This document shows positions 23,774 to 35,006 of a DNA stretch of 64,000 bases, piece by piece (positions within the stretch are counted from its first letter, which is position 1; the number at the start of each line of letters is the position of its first letter). The position numbers and the translations under genes were made by a program. Under the pieces are notes generated by a model that made no database searches, had not been told where the DNA came from, and saw only the letters and a program-made list of their open reading frames with translations. Source of the DNA: Chrysemys picta bellii (Eukaryota; Chordata; Testudines; Emydidae); the NCBI RefSeq assembly GCF_011386835.1, contig NC_088792.1, positions 218,336,394-218,400,393 of the forward strand. The letters are read 5' to 3'.

Positions 23774-24388
23774 TGTGATGGGTTGGATCACAAAAACCCC
23801 CTTTGGGACTGCCATCTGATGTGCCTAGACTACTTTTGACCCTGTTTTTCCTGCCAGCTTGGGACTCCACAACCTTGCCTATTTGAGCCAGACATGCTAG
23901 CCTGCTACAGATACAGACCCAAGTCTGAACCACGTCCCCCAAAAGCTACAGGCTTCACTGAAAACAGCTTAAGAAGTGTTCCGGTCTCCAACACTCAGGT
24001 ACCCAACATCCAATGGGGTCCAAACCCCAACTAAATCCGTTTTACCCTGTTTAAAGCTTATTCAGGATAAACTCATAAATTGTTCACCCTCTATAACACT
24101 GATAGAGAGAGATGCACAGCTGTTTCTCCCCTCCCCCCCAGGTATTAATACATACTCTGGGTTAATTAATAAGTAAAAAGTGATTTTATTAAATACAAAA
24201 AGTAGGATTTAAGTGGTTCCAAGTAATAACAGACAGAACAAAGTGAATTACCAAGCAAAATAAAACACGCAAGTCTAAGCCTAATGCAGTAAGAAAGCTG
24301 AATACAGGTAAAATCTCACTCTCTGAGATGTTTCAATAAGCTGTTTTCACAGACTGGACGCCTTCCCAGTCTGGGTGCAATCCTTTCC
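23774..24388 (-). repeat. ERV LTR fragment (minus sense)
   Basis: It begins TGTGATGGGTTGGATCAC on the + strand, the 3' end of the LTR family that also occurs at 32802 and 35007. Shared words run through GGTATTAATACATACTC and a minus-strand AATAAA signal near 24188. It is cut off near 24388, where a short retro-repeat begins. The U3 part with the TGTGACGGTACC start is absent. Confidence 0.7.
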
Positions 24389-24390
24389 CC

Positions 24391-24475
24391 ATGCATCTGA
24401 TGAAGTGGGTTTTGAGCCCATGAAAACTTGTGCCCAAATAAATTTTAGTCTCTAAGGTGCCACAAGTACTCCTGA
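24391..24475 (+). repeat. Hammerhead-like short retro-repeat, copy 1
   Basis: The + strand contains CTGATGA at 24397-24403, a stem (GTGGG...GCCCAT) and GAAA at 24422-24425, in the order of a hammerhead core. The stem III bases are mutated here. It continues to TCTCTAAGGTGCCACAAGTA, shared with the copy at 63174, and stops before the GACTAACACGGCT tail. It directly abuts the ERV LTR fragment. Confidence 0.65.
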
Positions 24476-27118
24476 TTGTTCTAGCTGGTTAGATTGTATT
24501 AAAAATTCCATGAAGTGTGGCATGTTTGAATACAGATCCTTAACTGGGTTTCAGTAGGTTTGGAGCCTTAGTTTAGAAGTGCATGCTAACATGTTAGCAT
24601 ACATTTTAAAAAGAAAAAAAGTTTTTTGTTTTGTTTTTAAACATAATTGCCTCCATTCTCTCTCCAGAAACATAGGATCAATAGAGACTTTCTCTACTAT
24701 TATTGTTTATTTATTGGGTACTTTTACAAAATTAAAGTTCTGTAAGTCTTTGGTTTCATTCACTCCTTAATTCTGGGCTTACTTCTCCATTCTAGAATCC
24801 CATCCATCTTTCCAATATGTCATTCTCTATAGAATATTGCACTGTTTGCCTAAGGCAGAATGAGCCGACAGACTCCTCTGAGACTGTAATACTGCTATTT
24901 GGCTGGTGTCCCAGGGGTGCTGGAAAGTGATGTGGTCTGCACAATCTCTCTCTGCCTTTTGACCAGAAACTGTCAGGGTCACGAGACATGAATATCATGT
25001 TTGTGATGCTTTGAGCAAGCAAACAGATGATATTTTTAAAAGAATGTTTTATGTAGTTGGTTGAATGTAAAAGCACAATATCTTTGAAGAACCGTTCCCT
25101 GCAGGGAATCTTCTAATTGCTCATCTGCCTCCTTGGTGGAGCACAGAGAGAGAGAAAGAGAGAGTGCTGTAATTATGGAATTTCCTCTGGTCCCTTGATG
25201 AATCCCTTGTGTTCTTTCTGACATTAACTAGGCAAGGGAACTTCTCTTCTGTACTGTATAATGGTCTGGAAATCTTGCATTTTGCAGTTGTACGCCTTTA
25301 CGTACCGGAAATCAACCATAATCTCCTCTTACTTTTAAAACATTTATACTAGATAGTTATGCTCATATGGCTTCAGGTATGCATTTAGTTTTCATAAATG
25401 CTAGATTAAAGTGTGCAGACTGTGCTGGGAGACCAAAACGTGGTTACATAAATAAAAAAATTATAAATACGTTTTAAAAATATAATTTCCTAAAAATATT
25501 TATTTGCACAACTTTAAGCAAGAATGTGCCGCTATTGCCCCATTTTTTTTCTGTTCCCCCTCAATGCTAGGGTTGCGTAAGCTTGGATTCCGATTCAGTT
25601 TTGGGTTCAGCTTCCATTGTAAACGGCATGTGAATGCAATATCTGTATTTTTTGTTACCCTCTGTCCACTCCCCCCACCCCACTGTCCACTCCCAAATCC
25701 TTAAATTGTTGTGCAGCATGCTTCTCGGCTCTTTGTGAGCTGTGGCGCAAACCTAATATCTACCGTTTTTTCAGTGAAGTTATATACAACGGTATGAAGT
25801 ACATCAGTGATTGTTGTTCTTCAGGACAATTGAAATAATTACAGGATAACTCCTCTCTAGTTAAGTCTTTCAGCATTCTCATTGCAAGCCCTTATTTCTA
25901 AGAAATTAAGACTTGGCCATAAAAATCTTATTTGTTCTGGAACTTGGCATATAGAGGCTTGGCCTGGGAGCAGTTATTTTGTTTGTTTGTTTTTGTTTTT
26001 TTAATAATAAAAAAGTACATTAAACTAGTGTTAAGGATTTCTTCAAACCACAAACATGAGGGAATCTTCAATAGAGGATGAAACCCCCTTATTTTTCATA
26101 AACATTGCACGATTCTCCACATATTTTCTGATTTTACTCTTGTTAAAAATGTGCCTAGCTCCGTGGGTTACTTCAGGACAGAATTTCAGCCTTAGCTTTA
26201 AAGCTCCTCCTTTTTCTGAGTTTGCAGCGTTTTAAATTTACTTCAACTTAATAGTTTACCTTTCTGTATCTCGCTGCCTCATTGACCCTCCACCTCATTC
26301 CAAAGTGTATCTGTCCTTCCTTGCTTATACCTCTTAATTTCTCTCTCTCTATTTTACATTGTTTTATTTGATTAAAGCATTTGGGGCTATAGTTTGAAAG
26401 AAAGACGTTACAGATAAAATAAAGTTGTTTTTATTAATGTAGGTAGTGTTAAGTTTGGCTGCATAGTTTTTCGGACAATAATAGTTTTGAAAACAAGCTA
26501 ATTAATCTGAAGAATTTCACCTTAATAAGCAGGTTGTTGCAGGAATAAGCCCTACATACATTTCCAACACTTTTACTTCTAATCTTAATTTTATGTTCTA
26601 TGTTCTCTGGCTATGGCAAAAAATAAGGTTTTTTTTTTTGTTTGTTTTTTTTAAATAAAAGAAATCATTTAAAAATTGTTGGAGAATAATACTTTAGCCT
26701 TAGATGTCTACAAGGGCTACCTTAAACACCCTGGAAAGGCAGGGTTCAGAGCTGTAACTTCACCACCATTTGGATTGGGTAATATTCTGATGGAGGGCGG
26801 AATGATGAAGGTCCCGTTTGGCTCAACCCATAGCCAGAATCACTGAGGTGTGGTGCAGTGATCACTGTTCTGTAGTCAGCAGTGTAACAGGATCATGCAT
26901 AGTCAATATTTTAGAATCGGTGCCAAGCCTTCCAGGCTCAAAGGACCCAAATGTCTTTCATCACCTCAAAGGCCCTGTATCCATTCTTTCCACAGAGGGG
27001 GGCTGAATACATTTCCCTCAAGAGCTTGTCAGTGCTGATCCATGGGCCATTTAGAGAAGGTGTTAGACATCTACGATGCTTCCTTCCATTGGGAACATGC
27101 TATCTCTACAGAACTCTT
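24476..27118. other. Intronic sequence, nothing firm
   Basis: A GA-rich run lies at 25146-25164. No gene, RNA gene or named repeat could be supported. Confidence 0.45.
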
Positions 27119-27310
27119 AGTTAGAGCTGAATGAAATTTTTTGCCTGAAATTTTTGGGGGGTTCTTGGTTAAAAAAACACATTTGGGTCAACTGAAACAT
27201 TTCGTGAATTCTTGCTGATTTAAGTGAATCGGTTTGCTCAGAGTGGGCAAAAAAATTGGAAATGTCAAAATGGTTTGTTTTGACGTCAAAATGAAATATT
27301 TTGATTTTTC
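27119..27310 (+). repeat. A/T-rich dispersed repeat, third copy
   Basis: It opens TTAGAGCTGAATGAAATTTT and continues in GAAATTTTT and AAATGAAATATTTTG words, like the copies at 7973 and 21541. Confidence 0.4.
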
Positions 27311-27391
27311 AAGCTAGGTTCATGAGCCGATTTTGGCGCCATTCCAAAACCAGGAGCTCAGGCTGAGGAGGTGGTGGTGGTTGCCCCCCTG

Positions 27392-27845
27392 ATACTCAAT
27401 AGCTGCATAGTTAAGGCATTCACCTAGTAGGAGGGAAACCCAGGTTTGAATCCTTTCTCTGGAGCAGAGCAGTGACTGAACCCAGGTTTCTCCCCTCCCA
27501 GGCAAGTGTCCTAATCACCAGGTTATAGGTTAATGTGGGGCAGGTCTTTCTCAGTCTCTCCTGGTGGAGCTTTTCCACTTTGTGTAAATAATTAAATGCC
27601 CATTGGAGCGGGGACTGGAACCTGGAGGTTCCCTCTCCCAGGAGGATGTCCTAACCACCAGGCTATTGAGTCATTCTCACTTTTTCCCTATATCTCTGGC
27701 CCAGTGACTCTGTTTATACAAAGTGAAACAGCTTCAACAGGAGAGATTGACAGAGAACCACTGCAGAATAGCCTTACCCCTCTCTGGGGCAAAGAATTTA
27801 TCCCTCCCAGGTGAATGCCCTAACCAGCAGGATATTGGCCGTAAG
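27392..27845. repeat. Cluster of tRNA-like (Pol III promoter-like) modules
   Basis: Four related modules are visible. On the + strand at 27392-27450 there is an A-box-like TAGCTGCATAGTTAAGGC and a B-box-like GGTTTGAATCC. On the minus strand at about 27466-27530, 27601-27675 and 27795-27845, words such as CCTGGTGATTAGGACACTTG and AACCTGGGTTCAGTC appear. They resemble a tRNA-derived SINE head repeated in inverted and direct orientation. None folds as an intact tRNA by eye. Confidence 0.5.
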
Positions 27846-28031
27846 AGGGGTGGCACCGCTACCACTTTCTCCATTTTGTGAATCTAGTCCTTTATTTCCT
27901 TTTAAGTTTAAAAAGGTTAAAAATTCTGCTAGATGCTGTAGAAACACAAAGGTAGATCCGTTCCCTGCCTTGAAGTTATTCATATCTCTCTCTGTAGAGC
28001 TTTTTCTAGAATTTCCTCTGCCCCTCAAGCC

Positions 28032-28387
28032 TAGGGTGACCATATTTCCAAAAGGGAAAATGGGACATAGTGCAGGGCTCACCCGAATGCACCCCCCTCC
28101 CTGCATGGAGCCCGCGCTCTGCCTGCCCCTCACCCCCGCTAGGCTGGGCCTGGTATCACTGCTGGCCTGAGCCCTGCCTCTCCCCCTATGTGGGGCTGGC
28201 ATCGCCGCTTGTCCTCCCCCCACATGTTCCTCCACACCACACCACACTTTTTTGACAAAAGTGAACATTTGTCCCTTTTGCTCTTGCCAACTAATCAAGT
28301 CCCACTTTTGCCAATAAAGTCAGGATGGACCGAACAGGACTTAAAAAATGGACTATCCTGGGCAAAATGGGATGTATGGTCACCCTA
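28032..28387. mobile_element. hAT-type element, TAGGGTGACCATA ends, with target duplication
   Basis: The termini are TAGGGTGACCATATTTCC and GGGATGTATGGTCACCCTA. The flanks CTCAAGCC (28024-28031) and CTCAAGCC (28388-28395) are identical 8-mers, the hAT signature. It is non-coding, 356 bp, and the interior is C-rich. Confidence 0.9.
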
Positions 28388-28528
28388 CTCAAGCCTGGCT
28401 TTCAGTTACAGTTTCAAAGAAACAGTACTTATATCATTGCATGTACCACATCAGAAATATACGTTTCCCATTCACTTGCTCATTTTGTTGGCAATGTTTG
28501 TTGTTTTATTTATTTTTCTTATGGAGAG

Positions 28529-28529
28529 T

Positions 28530-28578
<49 letters not shown>
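28529..28578. repeat. (GT)n microsatellite
   Basis: About 24 GT units, nearly uninterrupted, immediately downstream of the 28032 hAT element. It creates artificial cysteine/valine-repeat open frames. Confidence 0.95.
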
Positions 28579-28581
<3 letters not shown>

Positions 28582-29424
28582 CTCTGCTGTTGTAGGTAAA
28601 GGAGAGGAAGAAAGGAACAAAGTCCATTTCCTCCTTGCAGTAGATATCAAACTGAATAGCTAATGCAGGAAATATTCCACCTCCATGGCTTTAAAGGGCT
28701 AATAGGGTTGTCAAAGCAGCAATGCAGTACTACTAGGGGAAGCATGAATCTCATATCATTACACTAATGAGTCTTACCAGCAATTTAGAAGCACCATTGA
28801 ATGAGTCAAAAAAGTGACATTAGTCAGAAATAGAAATATAGTGTGTTGTTGGATGACAGTTATGTGAGTTAGAGGTGACCTGTTGTCTTATTGTAATTAC
28901 AGGTACTTAGTGAAATAAAACAAAACAACAGGCCTATCAACAAATCATAACAATAACCTAGTGGTCAACAATTCCATGGTTTGTGGAATTAGTGCAGAGA
29001 CCCATGGCTCATCTAGTACATATAAAGAAAATAATTATGTATTTGAAACAACATTCCTATCAATTCCGACATGCTAAATGAATGCCTGACTATTTAGGGG
29101 GCAGAATCTAAAATGTTATAATTTCTCAGCAAGTTTTTTTTTATCACATCTGCAATTGAGGAAGATATTCCACAAATTCCCATCTATTGTAATTAATGAA
29201 AGAGAGACGCAACATTCCCCAGAAGTAAAAAGTTCTGAAAATAATTCTTTAGTATGTCTCAAAACAAAAACAAAAAATTCTACTCTGGGTTGCAAGTGAA
29301 AATCTTATATTTACTGACTACTGCTTTCTACGTCAAAAATACAGAAGAAAGGTATTTTGTTTATTATGGAACTGGAGTGTTTCAGCTACAGGCTTTTTCT
29401 ACCTTCCCTTTTACTAAAGGTGAG
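28579..29424. other. Intronic sequence, nothing recognised
   Basis: AT-rich intron with no supported gene, RNA or repeat family. Confidence 0.5.
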
Positions 29425-30252
29425 TAGTGTTGCCAACTTGGTAATATTTAAAAACTGGACACGCCAGCAGGAGTGCTGGAACCTCCCCTGCCCTGCCTCT
29501 TCCCCCGATGCCCTGCCCCTGCCACACCTCTTCCCCTGAGGCTCCACCCCCATCCATTTCTCTTTCCCCTTCCTCCCCATTGCTTGTTTCTTTCCCCTCC
29601 AGCCCCCACCCCAAGCGCCAGCTCCCATTGGCTGGGAACCTTGGCCAAAAGGAGCTGTGGGGGCAGCACCTGCAGACGGGGCATTGCGCAGAGCCACCTT
29701 GCTGCACCTCCGTGGAGGAACCCGAAGGGAAACATGCCGCTGCTTCCGGGAGCTGCCTGAAGTAAGCGCCGCCCAGAGCCTGCACTCCGCAACCCCGTGC
29801 CCCAGCCCTGATCCCTCTCCTGCCCTCTGAACCTCTCGATCCCAGCCCGGAGCACCCTCCTGCACCCCAAACCTTTCATCTCCAGCCCCACCTCCGAGCC
29901 TACACCCCCAGCCAGAGCCCTCATCCCTCCCTATGCCCCAACCCTCTGCCCTAGCCCTGAGCCCCAGCCTGCCCTCCAAACCTCTTGGTCCCAGCCTGGA
30001 CCACCCTCTTCCACCCCAAAGTCCTCATCCCCAGCCCCACCCCTAGCTGGACCCCTCACCCTCTCCTGCACCCCCACCTCCTGAACCCGCCCAGTGAAAA
30101 TGAGTGAGTGAGGGTGGGAAGAGTGAAGGACAGAGGGAGGGGGGATGGAGTGAGCGGGGCCTTAGAGAAGGGGCTGGGTCTCAGAGGACGGGTGGAGTAG
30201 GGGGCAGGGCAAGGGTGTTCAGTTTTGTGCGAGTGGAAAGTTGGCAACCCTA
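29425..30252. mobile_element. hAT-like element, TAGGGTTGCCAACTT ends
   Basis: The left end is TAGTGTTGCCAACTTGG and the right end is AAAGTTGGCAACCCTA. The interior (29770-30090) consists of degenerate C-rich units such as GCACCCCAAACC and TCATCTCCAGCCCC. It also holds CAGCTCCCATTGGCTGGG, an inverted CCAAT box. The expected 8-bp flank duplication is not seen. Confidence 0.6.
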
Positions 30253-30377
30253 CTTCCCGCCTCCCCTGCCAACAGTAACCGGACTTTGGGTGTCCGGTCA
30301 ATAGAGCTGACCAGACATTGTCAGATCCCCTTTTCGACCAGACTTTCCAGTTGAAAACTGGGCACCTGTCTACCCTA
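30253..30377. mobile_element. Terminal fragment of a second hAT-like element
   Basis: Read in reverse it starts CTAGGGTAGACAGGTG and contains GGTCGAAAAGGGG and GACCGGACACCC, matching the left end of the element at 40644. It directly abuts the right end of the 29425 element. Either two elements sit side by side or one composite element has an internal terminus. Confidence 0.55.
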
Positions 30378-31952
30378 GTAGTGAGGCTGTGTCTACGCCA
30401 GGATATTTCTTTAAAAATGTTCTGTTATTCTTACTATCATTTCAGAGCCCCCACTGGTTACAACACCGGGTGCATTACTGTAGGTAGAATTACAAATGGT
30501 CGCTGGCATTTTAAACACTTATTCTATCATTGCTCAGAGCAGAGGTTTGTGTGACACAGTGCTTAAAATGCTGCATGTCTTGCCTGCATTACTACTGTCA
30601 CTACTGCTACCACTGGTGTATCTGCACTGGTGCTAGGCCATATGTGGGGAAATTGTTGAAAATTCTCAGTGTCAACAATGTTTTAGAACCTTTGAAGACT
30701 GCTGTTCTCAAGTATCTCTCTTCAAAGGCAAATTTCCCTCTTGACTCAGGCCTGAGCAAGAAAAAGCAGGTGAAAGATATCCTTAAGTGTAGGCTATGTT
30801 GGGTACATAATCAATAGTGTGAGTTGATTGTGCAATATAATGAAAGAAGTTACTCAGCATCCTGTGGACAATTCATACTCTGCATTATTTATGTTTCTAA
30901 AACATTTATGATGTAGAATGTGCCGTTGACCCCCGTGTCCAAAAAAGCAAAATTTACAAACTGAAAACCCGGGTGAAACAAGAAACACAATCACTACGCT
31001 ATTTTTTGCCATGACACTTTTAGTATAGTTAAAAGCATTTCCCTCCCCTCTGTATGTATCTTCATGTGTCAGGTTTGTGTTTTGCAAGCATAACTGAGAA
31101 CCAGTGCAGAAAACTAATCTACATATTTTCAGTGTGTTGCTGACGTTTAGGGTCATATGTTAGCTGGGCTAAAAAGAACAGGAGGCAGACCACATCTGAC
31201 ATCTTTCACTTTCTGTGTGAAAACTGAAAATACAGAGAGTACTAATATGAATCCAAAAAGCTGACGTTTCAGTAAAGAGTTCCTGTCAGCTTCCTATTCT
31301 ACTTCACAAGCAATTTTTCACAGGAAGAAGGATTTTTTAATCGGCAGAATTAGCAGTATTTAATTGTTAAGGGAGTTGGTTTTGAAACTGAGATCTTGAT
31401 CTGACCAGTTGTGTTCTGTAATTAAGATTTTTTCCCCCCCAAACTAAAGAGTGGTACAGTATATGCAGTTGATTCTCTGCAATGTTTCTTAATGGAAAAA
31501 TCTGTCTGTGTAGTGTCTGTCAGTGTACTTCTCACCATGGGATCTGACTGCCTCCCAATATTATAAAATAATTTTCTCTCCCACACACACCTCTTTAGAA
31601 ATTGGACATTCCGCAGATCCATTACAATGAGTCTTCAGCCTGCAGGCATCTCAGGACAAAACCAGATATCACTGACCAGCAGAAAGGAGTGCCCCTTTGC
31701 TTGAAGAGCCCACTAGTTTTGTTCTACCTCCATAGTTTCAGGCAGGATCTATTAGACCTCTCTGCTATTGAGGCTAAAACAAAAAGAGAAATTGGAAATT
31801 TATAAGGAAGTATTTGAGGAAAAAGGGATAGTCTCATGATATAGTCATTGTGCTGTTGGTATCTAGGAAAAGGCAAACAAACAGGGCACAGTATCAAACC
31901 TAACAAAGATCCAAGTACTGGGTGCAAAGACCATGGTGTGCTTCCCATAGTA
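30378..31952. other. Intronic sequence, nothing recognised
   Basis: The open frame at 31602-31805 was examined. It lacks a matching splice donor and resembles nothing I know. Confidence 0.45.
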
Positions 31953-31957
31953 GCAGA

Positions 31958-32790
31958 TGTGACGGTACCTCCCATAAGGCTTTATGAGAATATGCTTAGA
32001 ATGTGTTTTATGCTACATATGCCATGTAACATATCTCAAAGGTTATGATCTACTGAATGTATTAATCCTATTTGTATGCATGTATCATTTTTGTATTCAA
32101 AGTTATGAATGTTATGAATGTTGGCTGTGTACTGGCTTGATTTCTAAATAATCTTAGTCAAGCATTTGGACAGTTCCTGGAGAAAGGAATGTTGAAATTA
32201 AGTACCTAATCAAGAAACACTTAAAGGACAATGGATCTTGGAATGTTCCAATCCACATAAGAAGTCAACTTGAGGACATTCAAGGTAGCATGTAAACAAT
32301 GGATGCTACCTGTAAAAACTGTGAGTCATGCATGGACATGTGACTTGCCCAGGTGACTCGTAAACTCCATCTTGGAGCTGGACTTTGCATAGGAGTGAGG
32401 AGGGGGTCTCCACCCACAAGTGAGAGTCTATTTAAACCCCTGGGAGACTTCTCCATTTTCTTTTCCACTGGCTAAAGAGGGAGCCTCTCCACCCCCCAGG
32501 ATACTTGAAAGAAACTGGAACAAAGGACAGTAACTACAGGGGGTATGAATGATGCCTGGACCCAGGCTAAAAGGAGATTAGTCTGTAAAAGGGAGCATTC
32601 TGGAACTGGTGAGGATTTTATCTGTATTCAGTTTGATTAGACATAGATTTGCGCATTTTATTTTATTTTGCTCGGTGACTTACTTTGTTCTGTCTGTTAC
32701 TACTTGGAACCACTTAAATCCTACTTTCTATATTTAATAAAATCACTTTTACTTATTAATTAACTTAGAGTATGTTTTAATACCTGGGCT
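31958..32790 (+). repeat. ERV LTR, + sense, 3' truncated
   Basis: It starts TGTGACGGTACCTCCC. A TATTTAAACCCC promoter-like motif lies at about 32429 and an AATAAA polyadenylation signal at about 32735. It ends at AATACCTGGG, in the U5 region, so the terminal several hundred bases of the LTR are missing. The last 190 bp are an inverted repeat of 33160-33350. Confidence 0.7.
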
Positions 32791-32801
32791 CGCTGCGCCA
32801 C

Positions 32802-33948
32802 TGTGACGGGTTAGATCACAGAAACCCCTTGGGAGCTGCCACCTGATGTGCCAAGACTATTTCTGCCCCCTGCTTTCCCTGCCAGCTCGGGACCCCAGCA
32901 CCCTGTCTTGCTGAGCCAGACACTCCCGTCTGCTCCAAACAAAGACCTAGGTCTGAATTACTTGTCCCAAAGCTGCAAGTTTACCTGAAAGCAGCTAACA
33001 GAAGTGTTCCTGTCTTTAACACTCAGATGCCCAACTCCCAATGGGGTCTAAACCCAAATAAATCCGTTTTACTCTGTATAAAGCTTATACGGGGTAAACT
33101 CATAAATTGTTCACCCTCTATAATACTGATAGCGAGAGATGCACAGTTGTTTGCTCCCCCAGGTATTAATACCATACTCTGAGTTAATTAATAAGTAAAA
33201 AGTGATTTTATTAAATACAGAAAGTAGGATTTAAGTGGTTCCAAGTAGTAACAGACAGAACAAAGTAAGTCACCAAGCAAAATAAAATAAAATGTATGCA
33301 AATCTACATCTAATCAAACTGAATACAGATAATCTCACCCTCAGAGATGCTTCAGTAAGTTTTTTTTCCTCAGACTGGACACCTTCCAGACCTAGGCACA
33401 ATTTTCCCCTGGTACAGCTCTTGTTCCAGCTCAGGTGGTAGCTAGGGGATTCTTCATGATGGCTCCTTTCTTCCCTTTGTTCTGTTCCACCCCTTTATAT
33501 ATCTTTTGCGTAAGGTGCGAATCCTTTGTCCCTCTCTGGGTTTCCACCCCCTCCTTCTCAATAGAAAGACACCAGGTTAAAGATGAATTCCAGTTCAGAT
33601 GACATGATCACATGTCACTGCAAGACTTCATTGCCCACTTGCCAGCACACAGGTATACAGGAAGACTTACAGGTAAAACGCACCCATCTGCAGACAATTG
33701 TCCTGGATAATGGTAGTCATCAAGATTCCAAACCACCATTAACAGCCCACACTTTGCATAATTACAATAGGCCCTCAGTTATATTTTATATTTCTAATTT
33801 CAGATACGAGAGTGGTACTTTTATACAAATAGGATGATTACACCCAGTAGATTATAAGCTTTGTAATGATACCTTACAAGAGACCTTTTGTATGAAGCAT
33901 ATTCCAGTTACATTATATTCACTCATTATCAAATTTTTATAAAATCAT
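32802..33948 (-). repeat. ERV LTR, minus sense, long copy
   Basis: Its 3' end (CCCGTCACA on the minus strand) is at 32802. The minus-strand AATAAA lies near 33215 and R/U3 sequences continue to 33948. There a short retro-repeat with a 15-bp duplication interrupts it, and the LTR resumes to about 34090. Beyond the 3' end the minus strand reads GTGGCGCAGCGAGCCC, in the position of a primer-binding site. Confidence 0.65.
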
Positions 33949-34061
33949 GTATCAGAGGGGTAGCCGTGTTAGTCTGAATCTGTAAAAAGCAACAGAGGGT
34001 CCTGTGGCACCTTTGAGACTAACAGAAGTATTGGGAGCATAAGCTTTCGACCCTCTGTTGC
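33949..34061 (-). repeat. Hammerhead-like retro-repeat, copy 2, snap-back 5' end
   Basis: It is flanked by an exact 15-bp duplication (33934-33948 and 34062-34076, TTTTTATAAAATCAT), so its boundaries are certain. On the minus strand it begins GCAACAGAGGGTC, then GAAAGCTTATGCTCC and the body of the repeat, ending GACTAACACGGCTACCCC. The CTGATGA-stem II portion is absent. In its place is the reverse complement of the element's own downstream GACCCTCTGTTGC. Confidence 0.8.
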
Positions 34062-34089
34062 TTTTTATAAAATCATATAGACTGCAACG

Positions 34090-35006
34090 TCATACCCTTC
34101 CCCTGAGCTTACTGCCAGAGACTTGGACACTGACCATGGCAGAGGCAGTATACCTAAAATTCAGTTTTGGGCTCCCCTATGAGGCGGACACTGCTGTGTC
34201 CCCCAAAAGGGAAAGAGACCATGATCTAGGTGTAGGCTCACAGCTACCAGCTAGGACAGACCTTTCACTGGCCAGCAAAATCCTTCCCCTCCCCCCCCCC
34301 ACCCCCTTCACTCGGGTTGGGTTTGCTTCCAGCTAGAGTCCTTGGGGTTTGTTCCCACCGCAGCAGTCACCAGGACCCCAACTTCCAGCTCCAGGATACA
34401 TGTCTCTGTGCACCTCTTCCACTCCATTACAGCCAGTTCATGCTTCTGGGTCTTAATTGCTTTGTCTTTTCAGTCCAGGGTTTGGTAGTGGGCAGCCTTT
34501 TCTTTTTCTAGGACAGCCTTTTCCCGAGCAAATTGCACATCAATTTCCATTTGTCTTCCCTTGAGACCATCACTCGATGATGGGATACCACCGAGAACCC
34601 CCTCCTGCCAGAACAGGCACCCCTCCACTCCTGTCTTGCTAAGTTAGACACTCCAGTCAGCTTCAGCACAGACACAGAGGTTGGGCCACACCCGTGTGCA
34701 GTTCACTGGAACTGAGATGCACTCAGCTCAGGGGTTTCTCAGTTAACAGAGACTTTCCCAGTGCCCACTGTTCAGCCTTTCTGGGCAATTTACAACTTGT
34801 GTAGTTATAGCTTCTTCTGATCTTCAATCTTATTTATTTTGCTTCCTTTTCTGTCCCTACTTCGATTACCCGAAATAAGCAAACAGAAAATAACAAACCA
34901 GTAACCACTTTGTCTGTTTTCCAGCCACCTCACTTAAAACTCACTTAAAATCACTACCAGTACCTCAAAGCAAACAGCTGTGCACAGATCCTGCCAACTA
35001 TGCCAC
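34090..35006 (-). pseudogene. ERV leader and gag-like relic
   Basis: Next to the LTR end at 35007 the minus strand reads GTGGCATAGTTGGCAGG, in the place of a primer-binding site. A long leader follows, then a short charged segment rich in Lys, Glu and Ala (about 34400-34540) that looks like the start of a gag-type protein and has at least one in-frame stop. A C-rich tract at 34290-34305 interrupts it. No protease, polymerase or envelope part is recognisable. It is inactive. Assignment as gag rests on position and composition. Confidence 0.4.

Noticed and set aside
28188..28663. Open frames with CVCVCV runs
   Set aside because: Translation of the (GT)n microsatellite.
29386..29979. 197-codon minus-strand open frame
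   Set aside because: Inside a C-rich hAT interior; composition explains the openness and there is no recognisable protein.
30253..30377. Right terminus of the 29425 element with an 8-bp duplication
   Set aside because: Flanks AAGGTGAG and GTAGTGAG agree at only five of eight positions; not enough to choose this boundary over 30252.
31602..31805. Possible coding exon
   Set aside because: A weak acceptor-like TTTAG precedes it, but there is no donor in frame and no similarity to SPIDR.
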